A stretch of 37,665 bases of DNA, taken from an uncultured Rhodospirillales bacterium (GTDB lineage Bacteria > Pseudomonadota > Alphaproteobacteria > Acetobacterales > Acetobacteraceae). Made by a program: the position numbers and the translations under genes. Positions 1-7,962 of this stretch are shown piece after piece (the stretch's first letter is position 1; each line of letters opens with the position of its first letter). Under the pieces are notes generated by a model. It saw only the letters and a list, made by a program, of their open reading frames with translations, did no database searches and was not told the origin of the DNA. The stretch covers positions 1 through 37,665 of the forward strand of contig CAIPLM010000130.1 of the NCBI GenBank assembly GCA_903865895.1, given 5' to 3'.

Positions 1-42
1 CAGCGGGCCGACGTGATCGCCTACCTCGCGACCGTTAAATGA
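1..42 (+). CDS. C-terminal end of a probable c-type cytochrome (partial)
   Basis: The window opens inside a gene. The first 13 codons read QRADVIAYLATVK and then TGA. A short helix of the type ADVIAYL followed by a few residues and the stop is the usual end of class I c-type cytochromes, where this C-terminal helix packs against the heme domain. Nothing else of the protein is visible, so the heme motif cannot be checked. The next gene also encodes a heme-c protein, which fits a respiratory cluster. The assignment is suggestive only. Confidence 0.45.
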   Translation, partial: QRADVIAYLATVK

Positions 43-64
43 TTTCAATAATTCGCCGCAATCG

Positions 65-78
65 TTGATTGAAATCAA
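65..78. promoter_or_regulatory. FNR/FixK-type binding site
   Basis: The 14 bases read TTGAT TGAA ATCAA, a perfect match to the TTGAT-N4-ATCAA consensus for CRP/FNR-superfamily regulators (FNR, FixK, Anr). The site centre is about 63 bases before the GTG start chosen for the cytochrome-like gene. No convincing -10 box could be assigned at the class II spacing. A heme-c gene is a typical target of oxygen-responsive regulators. The upstream TTG and ATG that could start the gene lie in or at the edge of this box, which argues for the later GTG. Confidence 0.65.
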
Positions 79-134
79 TGGTTGTGGCGTCTGAGAAGGC
101 GCAAGGTCTCCCTGACCGTATAGGGAGACGAGCC

Positions 135-1502
135 GTGTTTGGTTCACGAACAGCAATTACCGGCGTATTCGTCGGAATAGTGGCCCTGCTTGGCTTCGCA
201 GGCAGCGCCCAGGCGGTGCCAAGCTTCGCCGCCCAGACCGGGCAGCCCTGCACGGCCTGCCACGTTGGCGGCTTCGGCCCGCAACTGACGCCTTTCGGGC
301 GGGCCTTCAAGATCGGCGGTTTCACCCAGGGTGGCGGCGAAGACACCTTGCGCGACAAGATCCCGTTCTCGGCGATGGTGCTGTCTTCGTTCACCAATAC
401 CGCGAAGGCGCAGCCCGGGGCGGCCTCCCAGCATTTCTCCAGCAACAATAACTTCGCGATCGACCAGGTCAGCATCTTCTACGGCCATCGCGTGAACGAC
501 TATGTCGGCGCGCTGATCCAGGGCACCTATAGCGGCGTCAATGGCGCCTCGTCCGCTCCTGCGGCGTCCAGTCTGTTCCTCGACAACAGCGACATCCGCG
601 TGACCGCGCCGTTTGAATACGGCGACTCCACCATCCGGCTCGGCATCTCCGTCAACAACAACCCCACCGTGCAGGACCCCTACCACACCACCTTCGCCTG
701 GGGCTTCCCATACGTCTCCTCGCCGCTGAACCTCACGCCGGGCGCCAATCCGCTGCTGGCCGGCAGCTTCTCTGGCTCCACCATAGGCGCCACCGCCTAT
801 GCTTGGTGGAACAACGCACTCTACGTCGAATTCGGCGGGTATCGCGCGATGGACCAGGGCATGGCCAAGATGTTCGGCGTCTTCCCGGGCATCGGCACCA
901 TCAGCGGCGTCGCGCCCTATGGCCGCGTTGCGTATGAGTGGAACTGGAACGGCCAGTCCGCCCATGTCGGCCTGCTCGGCATGTCCGCCGCCATTCAGCC
1001 CAACTACATGACGGGGATCGGCACCGACAAATACACGGACCTCGCGGCCGACGCCTCCTACCAGTTCATGGGTGACGGCACCCATATCTTCACCCTCCAG
1101 GCGATCGGGCTGCACGAAATGCAGTCCCTCGGCGCCACCGCCGGCCAGGGCGGCGCGGATAGCGCCAAGCACACGCTCGATCAGATGCGCCTCAACGCTT
1201 CTTACTACTACCAGAACACCTATGGCCTGACCGTCGGCTTGGTCCGCACCTGGGGCACCTCGGATGCCACCTACTACGGCACCAATTCCGGCCGGCCGAG
1301 CAGCACCGGGCTGCTGCTGGAGGCGGACTGGATCCCCTTCGGCAAGGATGACAGCTGGGGCGCGCCACTGGCCAACCTGCGCGTCGGCGCCCAGTTCACC
1401 GCCTTCACCGAATTCGATGGTTCAGTGAAGAACTACGACGGCACCGGGCGAAATGCGCGGGACAACAACACCATCTACCTCTTCACCTGGTTGATTTTCT
1501 AA
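135..1502 (+). CDS. Secreted heme-c protein with a barrel-like C-terminal region
   Basis: The product is about 455 residues. The chosen GTG start follows AGGGAG by about 7 bases and gives a standard signal peptide of about 27 residues ending AQA. An upstream TTG at 69 is in frame but lies in the FNR box. Soon after cleavage comes one heme-c motif, CTACH, in the context GQPCTACHVGGFGP followed by LTPFGRAFK. This resembles a family of proteins often annotated simply as cytochrome C. The rest is rich in Gly, Asn and aromatics with alternating strands, and ends in the aromatic residues YLFTWLIF, as outer-membrane beta barrels do. A heme-bearing outer-membrane protein is therefore likely, but its redox partner is unknown. 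A Rho-independent terminator follows. Confidence 0.75.
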   Translation: MFGSRTAITGVFVGIVALLGFAGSAQAVPSFAAQTGQPCTACHVGGFGPQLTPFGRAFKIGGFTQGGGEDTLRDKIPFSAMVLSSFTNTAKAQPGAASQHFSSNNNFAIDQVSIFYGHRVNDYVGALIQGTYSGVNGASSAPAASSLFLDNSDIRVTAPFEYGDSTIRLGISVNNNPTVQDPYHTTFAWGFPYVSSPLNLTPGANPLLAGSFSGSTIGATAYAWWNNALYVEFGGYRAMDQGMAKMFGVFPGIGTISGVAPYGRVAYEWNWNGQSAHVGLLGMSAAIQPNYMTGIGTDKYTDLAADASYQFMGDGTHIFTLQAIGLHEMQSLGATAGQGGADSAKHTLDQMRLNASYYYQNTYGLTVGLVRTWGTSDATYYGTNSGRPSSTGLLLEADWIPFGKDDSWGAPLANLRVGAQFTAFTEFDGSVKNYDGTGRNARDNNTIYLFTWLIF

Positions 1503-1525
1503 CCCAAGTCGAAGCTACCGCGACG

Positions 1526-1559
1526 CCGCCGGCCCTGTCTCCGCAGGGCCGGCGGTTTT
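1526..1559 (+). terminator. Rho-independent terminator after the heme-c gene
   Basis: A 12-bp perfect GC stem (CCGCCGGCCCTG paired with CAGGGCCGGCGG) encloses a 6-base loop and is followed at once by TTTT. It lies 23 bases after the stop codon. Confidence 0.85.
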
Positions 1560-1628
1560 CGTATCTGGGGCGGTGGAATCGCGGGGCTGGGGCATTGACC
1601 TTGGCGGGCCAGACGAGGAAAAGCAGCC

Positions 1629-2483
1629 ATGCCCATTCTTCGCCGTGCCCTGGTTACCGGACTCGCCGCTGCCTCCGCGACGCTTCGCCCGGCTGCCGCC
1701 CAGATGGCCTTCGGTGCCGCTGCCGTCCCGCCCACTCCCATCACGAAGCCCCGTTGGCAGCGCAATGCCGTGGCCGCGCCGCAGTTCGATGGCCGGCCGG
1801 CAATCACCCTGGTGATCGACGATATGGGCGTGGTGCATCCCGGCACCAATCGCGTCATGGCGCTGCCTGCCCCGCTGACCCTCGCCTGGTTCCCCTTCGC
1901 GCATGGACTGCCCCAGCAGGTGGCCGAGGCGGCCGCCCGTGGCCATGAGGCGATCCTGCACATGCCGATGCAGGCCAATGGCCGCTCCACCGCCTGGACC
2001 GGGCCGGACCCGCTGCGCATTGATGTGCCGCTGGACGAGAACCTTCGCCGCCTCCAGGCCGCGCTCGACGCGGTGCCCGCCACCGTCGGCCTCAACAACC
2101 ACATGGGCAGCGTCGCCACCCTCGATGGCCCGCTGATGGCCATGGTCGCCGCCGAGGCCAAGCGCCGCGAGATGCTGGTGCTCGACAGCCTGACCATCCC
2201 GCACAGCATGGTCTATCGCGAGGCGGTGGTCGCCGGCGTTCCGGCTGCCTCGCGCGATGTGTTCATCGACCCGGTGGCCAATGCCGCGGTAATCCGCCAG
2301 CAGCTCGCCCAGATCGAGGCAATCGCCACGCGGCACGGCCACGTCATCGCCATCGGCCATCCCTGGCCGCTGACCATTGAGGCGCTGGAGGCCTGGGTGC
2401 CCGGCCTGCAGGACCGAGGCTTCGTGCTCTGGCCGCTCTCGGCCACGGTGGCGTGGAAGAACGACATCCGCCTCACGGCGTAA
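1629..2483 (+). CDS. Divergent polysaccharide deacetylase family protein (YibQ/DUF610 type)
   Basis: The 284-residue product starts at ATG behind GAGGA at suitable spacing and begins with a signal-like stretch (about residues 1-25). The family motifs appear in order: LVIDDMG near residue 63, HMPM near 115, NNHMGS near 157, LDSLT near 188, and IGHPW near 242. This family shares the NodB-like fold of polysaccharide deacetylases, with Asp and His ligands for a metal. It is usually exported to the periplasm and often sits near cell-division or murein hydrolase genes. Its true substrate is not established. Here it stands alone between a terminator and a convergent gene. Confidence 0.85.
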   Translation: MPILRRALVTGLAAASATLRPAAAQMAFGAAAVPPTPITKPRWQRNAVAAPQFDGRPAITLVIDDMGVVHPGTNRVMALPAPLTLAWFPFAHGLPQQVAEAAARGHEAILHMPMQANGRSTAWTGPDPLRIDVPLDENLRRLQAALDAVPATVGLNNHMGSVATLDGPLMAMVAAEAKRREMLVLDSLTIPHSMVYREAVVAGVPAASRDVFIDPVANAAVIRQQLAQIEAIATRHGHVIAIGHPWPLTIEALEAWVPGLQDRGFVLWPLSATVAWKNDIRLTA

Positions 2484-2504
2484 CGCCCGGCCACCGGCCG
2501 GGCG
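2484..2504. terminator. Hairpin between convergent genes
   Basis: A perfect 9-bp stem (CGCCCGGCC/GGCCGGGCG) with loop ACC starts right after the deacetylase stop and ends 9 bases before the end of the convergent SDR gene. No real T-run follows on either strand, so it is a likely but not classical bidirectional terminator. Confidence 0.5.
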
Positions 2505-2513
2505 CCTATTCGC

Positions 2514-3316
2514 TCAGCGCGGCTTGAGGCCGACGCCGGAGCCAGCCGAGCCGGTGCGGCCGCCGTCGATCACCATTTGCGTGCCGGTGATGGAGCCGGC
2601 TAGGTCGGAGCAGAGATAGATCGCGAGGTTCGCCACCTCCTCAGCGGTGGCGTAGCGGCCCGAGGGGATGGCGGCGCGGTTGGCGGCGATCACCGCGTCA
2701 GGGTCCTCCGGGTTCCGCTGCGCCTCGAGCGAACGCATCATACGCGTGTCGACCGGGCCGGGGCAGATCGCGTTCACCCTGAGGCCGAAGCGGGCGACGT
2801 CACCGGAGGCGGACTTGGTGAGCCCGATCACCGCGTGTTTGGAGGCGATATAGGCGGACATGCCGGGGGGCCGCCGACCAGGCCGGCGATGGAGGCGGTG
2901 TTGACCACGGCGCCGCTGCCCTGGCGCAGCATCACCGGCAGCACGTGCTTCATGCCGAGGAAGACGCCGCGCACGTTGATGGCGATCACGCGGTCAAACA
3001 TCTCCTCGTCATAGTCCATCACCGGGGCGGTCATGCCCTCGATGCCCGCGTTGTTGAAGAAGCAGTCGATGCGGCCATAGGCCTCGAGCGTGGCCTTGAC
3101 GTAGTTCTGCACGTCGGCCGACTTCGAGACATCGGCCGGGATGAAGCGGGCGTCGCTGCCCTGCTGGTGCAGGATGTCAGCGGTGCCCTGGCCCAGCGTG
3201 GCGTCACGGTCCACCACCACCACCTTGGCGCCGCGCTCGGCGAAACCGATCGCCGCGGCACGGCCGATGCCGCCGCCACCGCCGGTGATGAGGGCCACTT
3301 TTCCAGTGAAATCCAT
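2514..3316 (-). pseudogene. Short-chain dehydrogenase/reductase split by a frameshift
   Basis: Read on the minus strand, the first part has the Rossmann motif TGGGGGIG, the NNAG motif and the catalytic Ser in NTASIAG. The second part, in another frame, resumes at GMSAYIASKHAVIGLTK with the catalytic YxxxK. It then runs through NAICPG to the C-terminal IDGG motif. Together they give one complete classical SDR of about 267 residues. The frame is lost at a run of six G on the plus strand (2865-2870). Adding one base or removing two restores it, and both solutions give the usual GGP..GM sequence. All motifs are intact, so the break is either very recent or a sequencing error. The gene is the last of a minus-strand operon, 30 bases after the permease gene. 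AGGGAAG precedes its ATG. Confidence 0.8.
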
Positions 3317-3346
3317 GGTTTCGTTCTTCCCTAACGTTGTAACCGG

Positions 3347-4171
3347 TTAGCGCACGACGCGGCGCATCCGCGGGTCCAGCGCATCGCGCAGCCCGTCACC
3401 GAGCAGATTGAGGCCGAGCACCAGCATGGCGATCGCCACCCCCGGTGACAGGGCGATCCATGGCGCCTCGACCATATTGTCCCGCCCGTCGGCGATGATG
3501 GAGCCGAGCGTGGGGCGTGGCGGCGGCGGGCCGACGCCGACGAAGCTCAGCACCGCCTCGGCGAGGATGGCGATGGCGAAGACGTAGGTTTGCTGGACGA
3601 CCCAGGGGGCGGCGCAGGCGGGCAGGACGTGGCGGTGGAGCAGCCGGACGGTGCGGGCGCCGACGGCGCGGGCGGCTTCGACGTAGTCCTGCGAGCGGGC
3701 GACCAGCACGGCGCCGCGCATGACGCGGGCGGTGCGCGGCGTGTAGGCGATGGCCAACGCGATCACCACGGTCACTTCGCTCGGGCCGAGCGTGGCAGCG
3801 AGCGCGATGGCGAGCAGCAGGCCCGGGAAGGCCATCAACCCGTCCATCACCCGCATCAGCCACACGTCGACGCCACGCCACCAGCCCGAAACGAGGCCGA
3901 TGAGGCCGCCGGCGAGGCCAGAGACCACGGCTACCACGAGGGCGATGCGCAGTGACACCTGCGCGCCGAACAGGATGCGGCTCAGTACGTCCCGCCCGTA
4001 ACGGTCGGTGCCGAGGAGGAACACGTCATCGGGCACGCCGAGGCGGTTGCGATAGTTGTTCTTCACCGGGTCGAACGGCGCCAGCCAGTCCGCGCCGAGG
4101 GCGGCCAGCACCACGATGGCGACCAAACCGAGGCCAATGGCGAAATTCCGCCGGGCGAGCAGGGCCTTCAT
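3347..4171 (-). CDS. ABC transporter permease, DppC/OppC type
   Basis: The product is about 274 residues from the ATG that overlaps the stop of the upstream permease (ATGA). An N-terminal membrane segment and the domain opening LAPFDP..NNYRNRLG are followed by the family sequence HxLGTDRYGRDVLSR-like (LLGTDRYGRDVLSRI). The EAA loop is present (DYVEAARAVGARTVRLLHRHVLPA), which docks to the ATPase. The C-terminal part has LSFVGVGPPPPRPTLGSII and ends DPRMRR. It would pair with the DppB-type protein encoded just upstream to form the membrane channel of a peptide/opine/nickel-family importer. No ATPase gene belongs to this operon. Confidence 0.9.
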   Translation of the reverse strand: MKALLARRNFAIGLGLVAIVVLAALGADWLAPFDPVKNNYRNRLGVPDDVFLLGTDRYGRDVLSRILFGAQVSLRIALVVAVVSGLAGGLIGLVSGWWRGVDVWLMRVMDGLMAFPGLLLAIALAATLGPSEVTVVIALAIAYTPRTARVMRGAVLVARSQDYVEAARAVGARTVRLLHRHVLPACAAPWVVQQTYVFAIAILAEAVLSFVGVGPPPPRPTLGSIIADGRDNMVEAPWIALSPGVAIAMLVLGLNLLGDGLRDALDPRMRRVVR

Positions 4172-5115
4172 GCCTCCTCCCGCATCCGCGGATCGACCCA
4201 GAGATAGAGCAGGTCCACCAGCAGGTTCACCGCGACGAAAATAAAGGTGGTCAGCAGCAGCCCGCCCTGGATGATCGGCCAATCTCGCCGCAGCACGGCG
4301 CCGATCACCAGACGGCCGACGCCGGGCAGCGAGAATACCTGCTCGATCACCAGCGCGCCGCCGAGGGAGAGGCCGAAGCCGATGCCGATGACGGTGAGGA
4401 TCGGCACCAGCGAGCCGGCCAGCACATGCCGCGCATAGACGCGCGGCTCGGTGAGCCCCTTGGCGCGGGCGGTTCGGATATAGTCGCTGCTCGCCACTTC
4501 CAGCGCCGCCGCGCGGGTCATGCGCGCGATCGGGCCGAGTTGGGTCAGCGCCAGCGCGCCGGCGGGCATGGCGATGCAGCGCAGCCAGCCGACGAAGCTC
4601 GTCCCTGGATCGACGAAGCCGCCGGTGGGCAGCCAGCCGAGTTTCACGCCGAACAGCCAGATCAGCAGCAGGCCGAGCCAGAAGTCGGGCAGGGACAGGC
4701 CGAACAGCGCCGTCCCCATGGTCAACTGATCCGGCCAACGCCTAGCTTTGGCCGCCGCCAGCAGTCCGGCGGGAATGCCGATCAGGCTCGCGATGGTCAA
4801 CGCCACGAAGGTGAGCGAGAGCGTGACCGGCAGACGTTGCAACACCGCCTCGCCGACGCTCTGGTTGAGCAGAACGGAGCGTCCGAGATCGCCATGCAGC
4901 ACGCCGCCATACCACTGCACCATGCGCACCAGCGGCGGCTTGTCGAGCCCAAGCTCGACGCGGATGCGCTCCACATCCGCCGTACTCGCGGTCGGGCCGG
5001 CGATCTCGGTGGCGATATCGCCGGGCACCAGCAAGGTGAGCCCGAAGCTCACCAGGGAGACGACCAGCAGAACCGGGACGGCCGCCAGCAGCCGGACAAT
5101 AATCAGTCGCAGCAT
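4168..5115 (-). CDS. ABC transporter permease, DppB/OppB type
   Basis: The 315-residue product has the typical N-terminal helix with the PGD motif near residue 31, and the ELGLDKPPLVRMVQWY stretch of DppB-type permeases. It then has GDLGRS, several membrane helices and the EAA loop (DYIRTARAKGLTEPRVYARHVL). It ends LLYLWVDPRMR. The family imports oligopeptides, dipeptides or related solutes. Its stop overlaps the start of the partner permease by four bases, implying translational coupling. The binding-protein gene ends 36 bases upstream. Confidence 0.92.
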   Translation of the reverse strand: MLRLIIVRLLAAVPVLLVVSLVSFGLTLLVPGDIATEIAGPTASTADVERIRVELGLDKPPLVRMVQWYGGVLHGDLGRSVLLNQSVGEAVLQRLPVTLSLTFVALTIASLIGIPAGLLAAAKARRWPDQLTMGTALFGLSLPDFWLGLLLIWLFGVKLGWLPTGGFVDPGTSFVGWLRCIAMPAGALALTQLGPIARMTRAAALEVASSDYIRTARAKGLTEPRVYARHVLAGSLVPILTVIGIGFGLSLGGALVIEQVFSLPGVGRLVIGAVLRRDWPIIQGGLLLTTFIFVAVNLLVDLLYLWVDPRMREEA

Positions 5116-5151
5116 ACCGAAGGCGCGTCCCTATCCCGTCGTTTCAGTCGC

Positions 5152-6723
5152 TCAAGCGAACCAGCAATCCCACATCCGCGGAATGCGGTAGGGCGCGTAG
5201 TTCATCACGTTGGCGCGCGTGGCCTGCACGATGCCGGCCTCGCCCACCTTGATGGAGATCGCCTGGTCGTAGATGCGGTTCTGGAAGTCCTTCACCGCCG
5301 CCTTGCGATCCTCGAGCTTGAGCTGGCTGGCCAGGCGTTGGTTGCACTGCTCCAGCACCGGATCGGGCTTGATTTGCACGCACTGGGTGCCGGCGAAGAA
5401 GCCGACCACGTTGTATGGGCCTTCGTAGGGCTCGATGCCCATCATCAGCGGCCACAGGTTCCAGCCCTCGGGCTTGCTGCGGGCGGTGTAGACGGTCGGC
5501 CAATCCATCACCGAGAGCTTCACGTTGAAGCCTGCGGCCTTGAGCTGCTGCGCCTGCACGGTGCCGGCATCGAGATGCGGCTTGTTGGAGCTGTCGCAGA
5601 TCAGCACCAGCTCCTCGCCAGCATAGCCGCCGGCCTTCATGAGGGCCTGGGCCTTCTTGACGTCCTGCTTGGTGTAGGCCTCGAGCCCGTCGACACCGGG
5701 GTAGTAGGTCGTGCCCGGATACTGCCAGGACGGCCCCATGCGATAGAGCCCGTCGGTCGAGATCGCCATGATCTCCTCGAGGTCGAGCGCCGCCTGGATG
5801 GCGCGGCGGAGTTCGAGCTTGGAGGTGACGCCCCAGTTGTTGTTGACCATGAGCGTCATGAACGCCCAGGGCAGCATGGGGTAGGATTTGATGTTCTTGT
5901 CGTCCTTGAGGCGCTTGGAAGAGGCGACATCCATCACCTCCAGCACATGCAGCTCGCCGGTCTGCAAGCCGGCGGTGCGGGCGCCGGCCTCGGGCATGAT
6001 GCGGATGGTCACGCTGTCGAAATACGCGGTCTTCTTGCCGGTGAAGCCGTCGCGCTTCTCATAGGCGGTGTTCTGCGTGTAGTCGTCGAAGCGGACCATT
6101 TTGACGTGACTGTCGGGCTTGTATTCGACGAATTTGAACGGCCCGGTGCCGACCATCGAAATCTGCCCCATCGCCTTGCCGCCGTCTTCCTCTGGCATGA
6201 TCACGAACGGCGCACGGGGCGAGCTGATCGCCTCGATGAGGCCGGGGAAGACGGTGTTGAGCTTCATCACCAGCGTCTTGCTGTCCGGCGTCTCGTAAGC
6301 GGCGACGGGCTTCAGCACGTCCCGCGAGGTGCCGACCTTGGCGTAGCGCTGCATCGAAGCCTTGGCGTCGGCCGAGGTCATCACCTTGCCGTTGTGGAAC
6401 TTCACGCCGCCGCGCAGCGTGAATTTATAAGTGAGCCCATCCGCCGAGATATCGACACCCTCGGCCAGCTCGGGCTTCGGGTTGGCACCCTCATCGCGGG
6501 TGTAGAGGCTCTCGAACATATGCATCGAGATGTTGCGCGCCGCCGCGGCGGACGTCGCCTGCGCGTCGATGGTTGGCGGCGCCGCGGTCATGGCGACGAT
6601 GACGTCACCGCCCTTCTTGCCCTGCATCCCCACGCTTTGCGCGATCGCGGGCATCGGCAATCCCGTGGATGCCGCCAGACCCGCCGTACCAATACCCGTT
6701 GTAAATGAACGACGCCGGAGCAT
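5152..6723 (-). CDS. ABC transporter substrate-binding protein, family 5
   Basis: The 523-residue product has a twin-arginine-like signal (LRRRSFTTG, then a hydrophobic stretch ending AIAQS). The mature protein has the SBP_bac_5 landmarks: an early statement of low-complexity AMTAAPPTIDA, then YKFTLRGGVKFHNGKVMTS and the later VGTGPFKFVEY. The family delivers di- or oligopeptides, opines, glutathione or other small solutes to DppBC-type channels. Substrate cannot be inferred. The ATG has a near-perfect Shine-Dalgarno site (AAGGAGGGG) and heads the operon binding protein-permease-permease-SDR. It is divergent from the class II aldolase gene, with 117 bases between the two starts. Confidence 0.9.
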   Translation of the reverse strand: MLRRRSFTTGIGTAGLAASTGLPMPAIAQSVGMQGKKGGDVIVAMTAAPPTIDAQATSAAAARNISMHMFESLYTRDEGANPKPELAEGVDISADGLTYKFTLRGGVKFHNGKVMTSADAKASMQRYAKVGTSRDVLKPVAAYETPDSKTLVMKLNTVFPGLIEAISSPRAPFVIMPEEDGGKAMGQISMVGTGPFKFVEYKPDSHVKMVRFDDYTQNTAYEKRDGFTGKKTAYFDSVTIRIMPEAGARTAGLQTGELHVLEVMDVASSKRLKDDKNIKSYPMLPWAFMTLMVNNNWGVTSKLELRRAIQAALDLEEIMAISTDGLYRMGPSWQYPGTTYYPGVDGLEAYTKQDVKKAQALMKAGGYAGEELVLICDSSNKPHLDAGTVQAQQLKAAGFNVKLSVMDWPTVYTARSKPEGWNLWPLMMGIEPYEGPYNVVGFFAGTQCVQIKPDPVLEQCNQRLASQLKLEDRKAAVKDFQNRIYDQAISIKVGEAGIVQATRANVMNYAPYRIPRMWDCWFA

Positions 6724-6840
6724 TGTGTTCCCCTCCTTGTCTACGCCAGGCCCCGATGCTGCTCAGTCTTCGCCACTCTTGGCAAGACGCTTCCGCCGTC
6801 GCACGATGGAAATCACCGAATTCCGGCCGGAGGCACCCCC

Positions 6841-7614
6841 ATGTCCGCCATCATTCGCTCGCTTTCCTCGACCGAAGCCGAAATCGCCGAGTGGGAGCTG
6901 CGCTGTGACATGGCCGCCGTGTTCCGCGAAAGCGCGCGCATGGGTTGGAACGAGCAGATCGCCAACCACAACTCCATCATGCTCCCCCAGCGCCACCCCG
7001 GCGAGGCGCCGACCTTCCTGATCAACCCGCGCGGCTGGCGCTTCGATGAGCTCACCGCCTCCAGCCTCATCGTCTGTGATCTCGACGGCAACGTGATCCG
7101 CGGGCAGGGTGAGCTTCGCCGCGTCGCATTCTTCATCCACACCCGCATCCACGTCGCCAACCCCGCGGCCACCTGTGTGCTGCACGTGCACCCGCAATAC
7201 CTCACCGCGCTGTCGCTGCTGGAAGAGCCGGAGTTCGAGCTCTCCCATTTCAACAACCTGCTGCTGAACGACCGCGTGGTGTTCGACACCAACGCCGCCT
7301 CCGGCGCCAACTCCTTCTCCGAAGGGGACCGCATCGCCGGGCTGCTCGGCAATAAATCCATCCTGGTGATGGGGCACCACGGCGTCACCGTCGTCGGGCC
7401 CGATATCGCCTCGGCCTTCGACGAGCTCTACTTCGCCGAGCGCACCACCATGTACCAGATGACCGCCTGGACCAGCGGCCGCAAACTCAAGCAATTGCCG
7501 GAAACCTCGCGGCAGAACTTCAATGGGCCTTGGGGTGAGCGGCTCGACGCCCGGATGCATCTCGATGCGGTGCGGCGGGTGCTTGATCGGCGGGAGCCTG
7601 ATTATAAGAGCTGA
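6841..7614 (+). CDS. Class II aldolase/adducin family protein, copy 1
   Basis: The 257-residue product has the zinc ligands of the family: HVHP at about 115-118 and the His before Gly in GHHGVTVVG at about 180, with a further His near 100. Members cleave or epimerise sugar phosphates (fuculose- or ribulose-phosphate type) or act as decarboxylases. An almost collinear paralogue lies 3.5 kb downstream; by eye about two thirds of residues are identical and both copies have 257 residues. GGAGG precedes the ATG by 7 bases. A weak TTGGCA-N17-CACGAT promoter candidate lies at 6779-6807. The divergent transporter and the downstream binding protein suggest that an imported organic acid or sugar acid is the ultimate substrate. 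Confidence 0.88.
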   Translation: MSAIIRSLSSTEAEIAEWELRCDMAAVFRESARMGWNEQIANHNSIMLPQRHPGEAPTFLINPRGWRFDELTASSLIVCDLDGNVIRGQGELRRVAFFIHTRIHVANPAATCVLHVHPQYLTALSLLEEPEFELSHFNNLLLNDRVVFDTNAASGANSFSEGDRIAGLLGNKSILVMGHHGVTVVGPDIASAFDELYFAERTTMYQMTAWTSGRKLKQLPETSRQNFNGPWGERLDARMHLDAVRRVLDRREPDYKS

Positions 7615-7637
7615 GGGAGGAAGCAAGGCTCCGCCGG

Positions 7638-7658
7638 CAAAGGGCCGGGGGCCCTTTG
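7638..7658 (+). terminator. Hairpin after aldolase copy 1
   Basis: A perfect 9-bp stem (CAAAGGGCC/GGCCCTTTG) with a GGG loop lies 23 bases after the aldolase stop. There is no T-run, so termination is probable rather than certain. It may instead be one of the GC-rich intergenic hairpins seen elsewhere in this window. Confidence 0.45.
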
Positions 7659-7840
7659 AACCCGTTACTGCTTGCGGCTGGGGCGATGGTCTTCGGTTAG
7701 TAACGCCGTTCTTGCTTGCGCCGCAGGCAATCGAACCACATGCCGCGCTGGCTCTTGGTGATGATGGGCTTCGCCCGCCTCCCGCCCGCGAAATCGTGGA
7801 CCCGCGACCGAAGGCCACCCATCCAGCCGCAAGCCGTGCA

Positions 7841-7875
7841 AAGTTTTTTTGCTTCTTTTTGTTCACAAAAAGAAG
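7841..7875. repeat. AT-rich hairpin repeat, copy A (half element)
   Basis: The stretch between the aldolase and the next binding protein (7615-7962, 348 bases) holds no gene that I can support. It contains this AT-rich island: AAGTTTTTTTG followed by an 11-bp perfect stem CTTCTTTTTGT/ACAAAAAGAAG with a TC loop (7852-7875). The same hairpin type recurs in pairs at 21933-22051 and 29110-29245. No T-run follows the stem, so it is not a simple terminator. Confidence 0.7.
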
Positions 7876-7962
7876 ACCTTGCACTCCTGCGACATGGGCT
7901 TGCCACACCGCAGCGAACCCGCCCATGATCCCGCTTCACTCGCACTGACCCGGAGACGACGC

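Noticed and set aside
69-134. An N-terminal extension of the heme-c protein from TTG
   Set aside because: The codon lies in the FNR box and the extension would hide the signal peptide; the GTG at 135 has a good ribosome site.
3347-4738. A 463-residue permease reading
   Set aside because: The N-terminal half is antisense-free but out of frame within the DppB-type gene; the ATG at 4171 with ATGA overlap gives the normal DppC length.
3952-6708. A 918-codon open frame on the plus strand
   Set aside because: It is antisense to clear permease and binding-protein genes, is dominated by Arg, His, Asp and Gln typical of GC-rich shadow frames, and has no recognisable domain.
6778-6798. Sigma-54 promoter (TTGGCA...) before aldolase copy 1
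   Set aside because: The GC element does not stand at the required spacing from GG; at best it is a weak sigma-70 -35 box.
7849-7962. An N-terminal extension of the second binding protein
   Set aside because: It translates the AT-rich hairpin repeat and would place 38 residues before the signal peptide.
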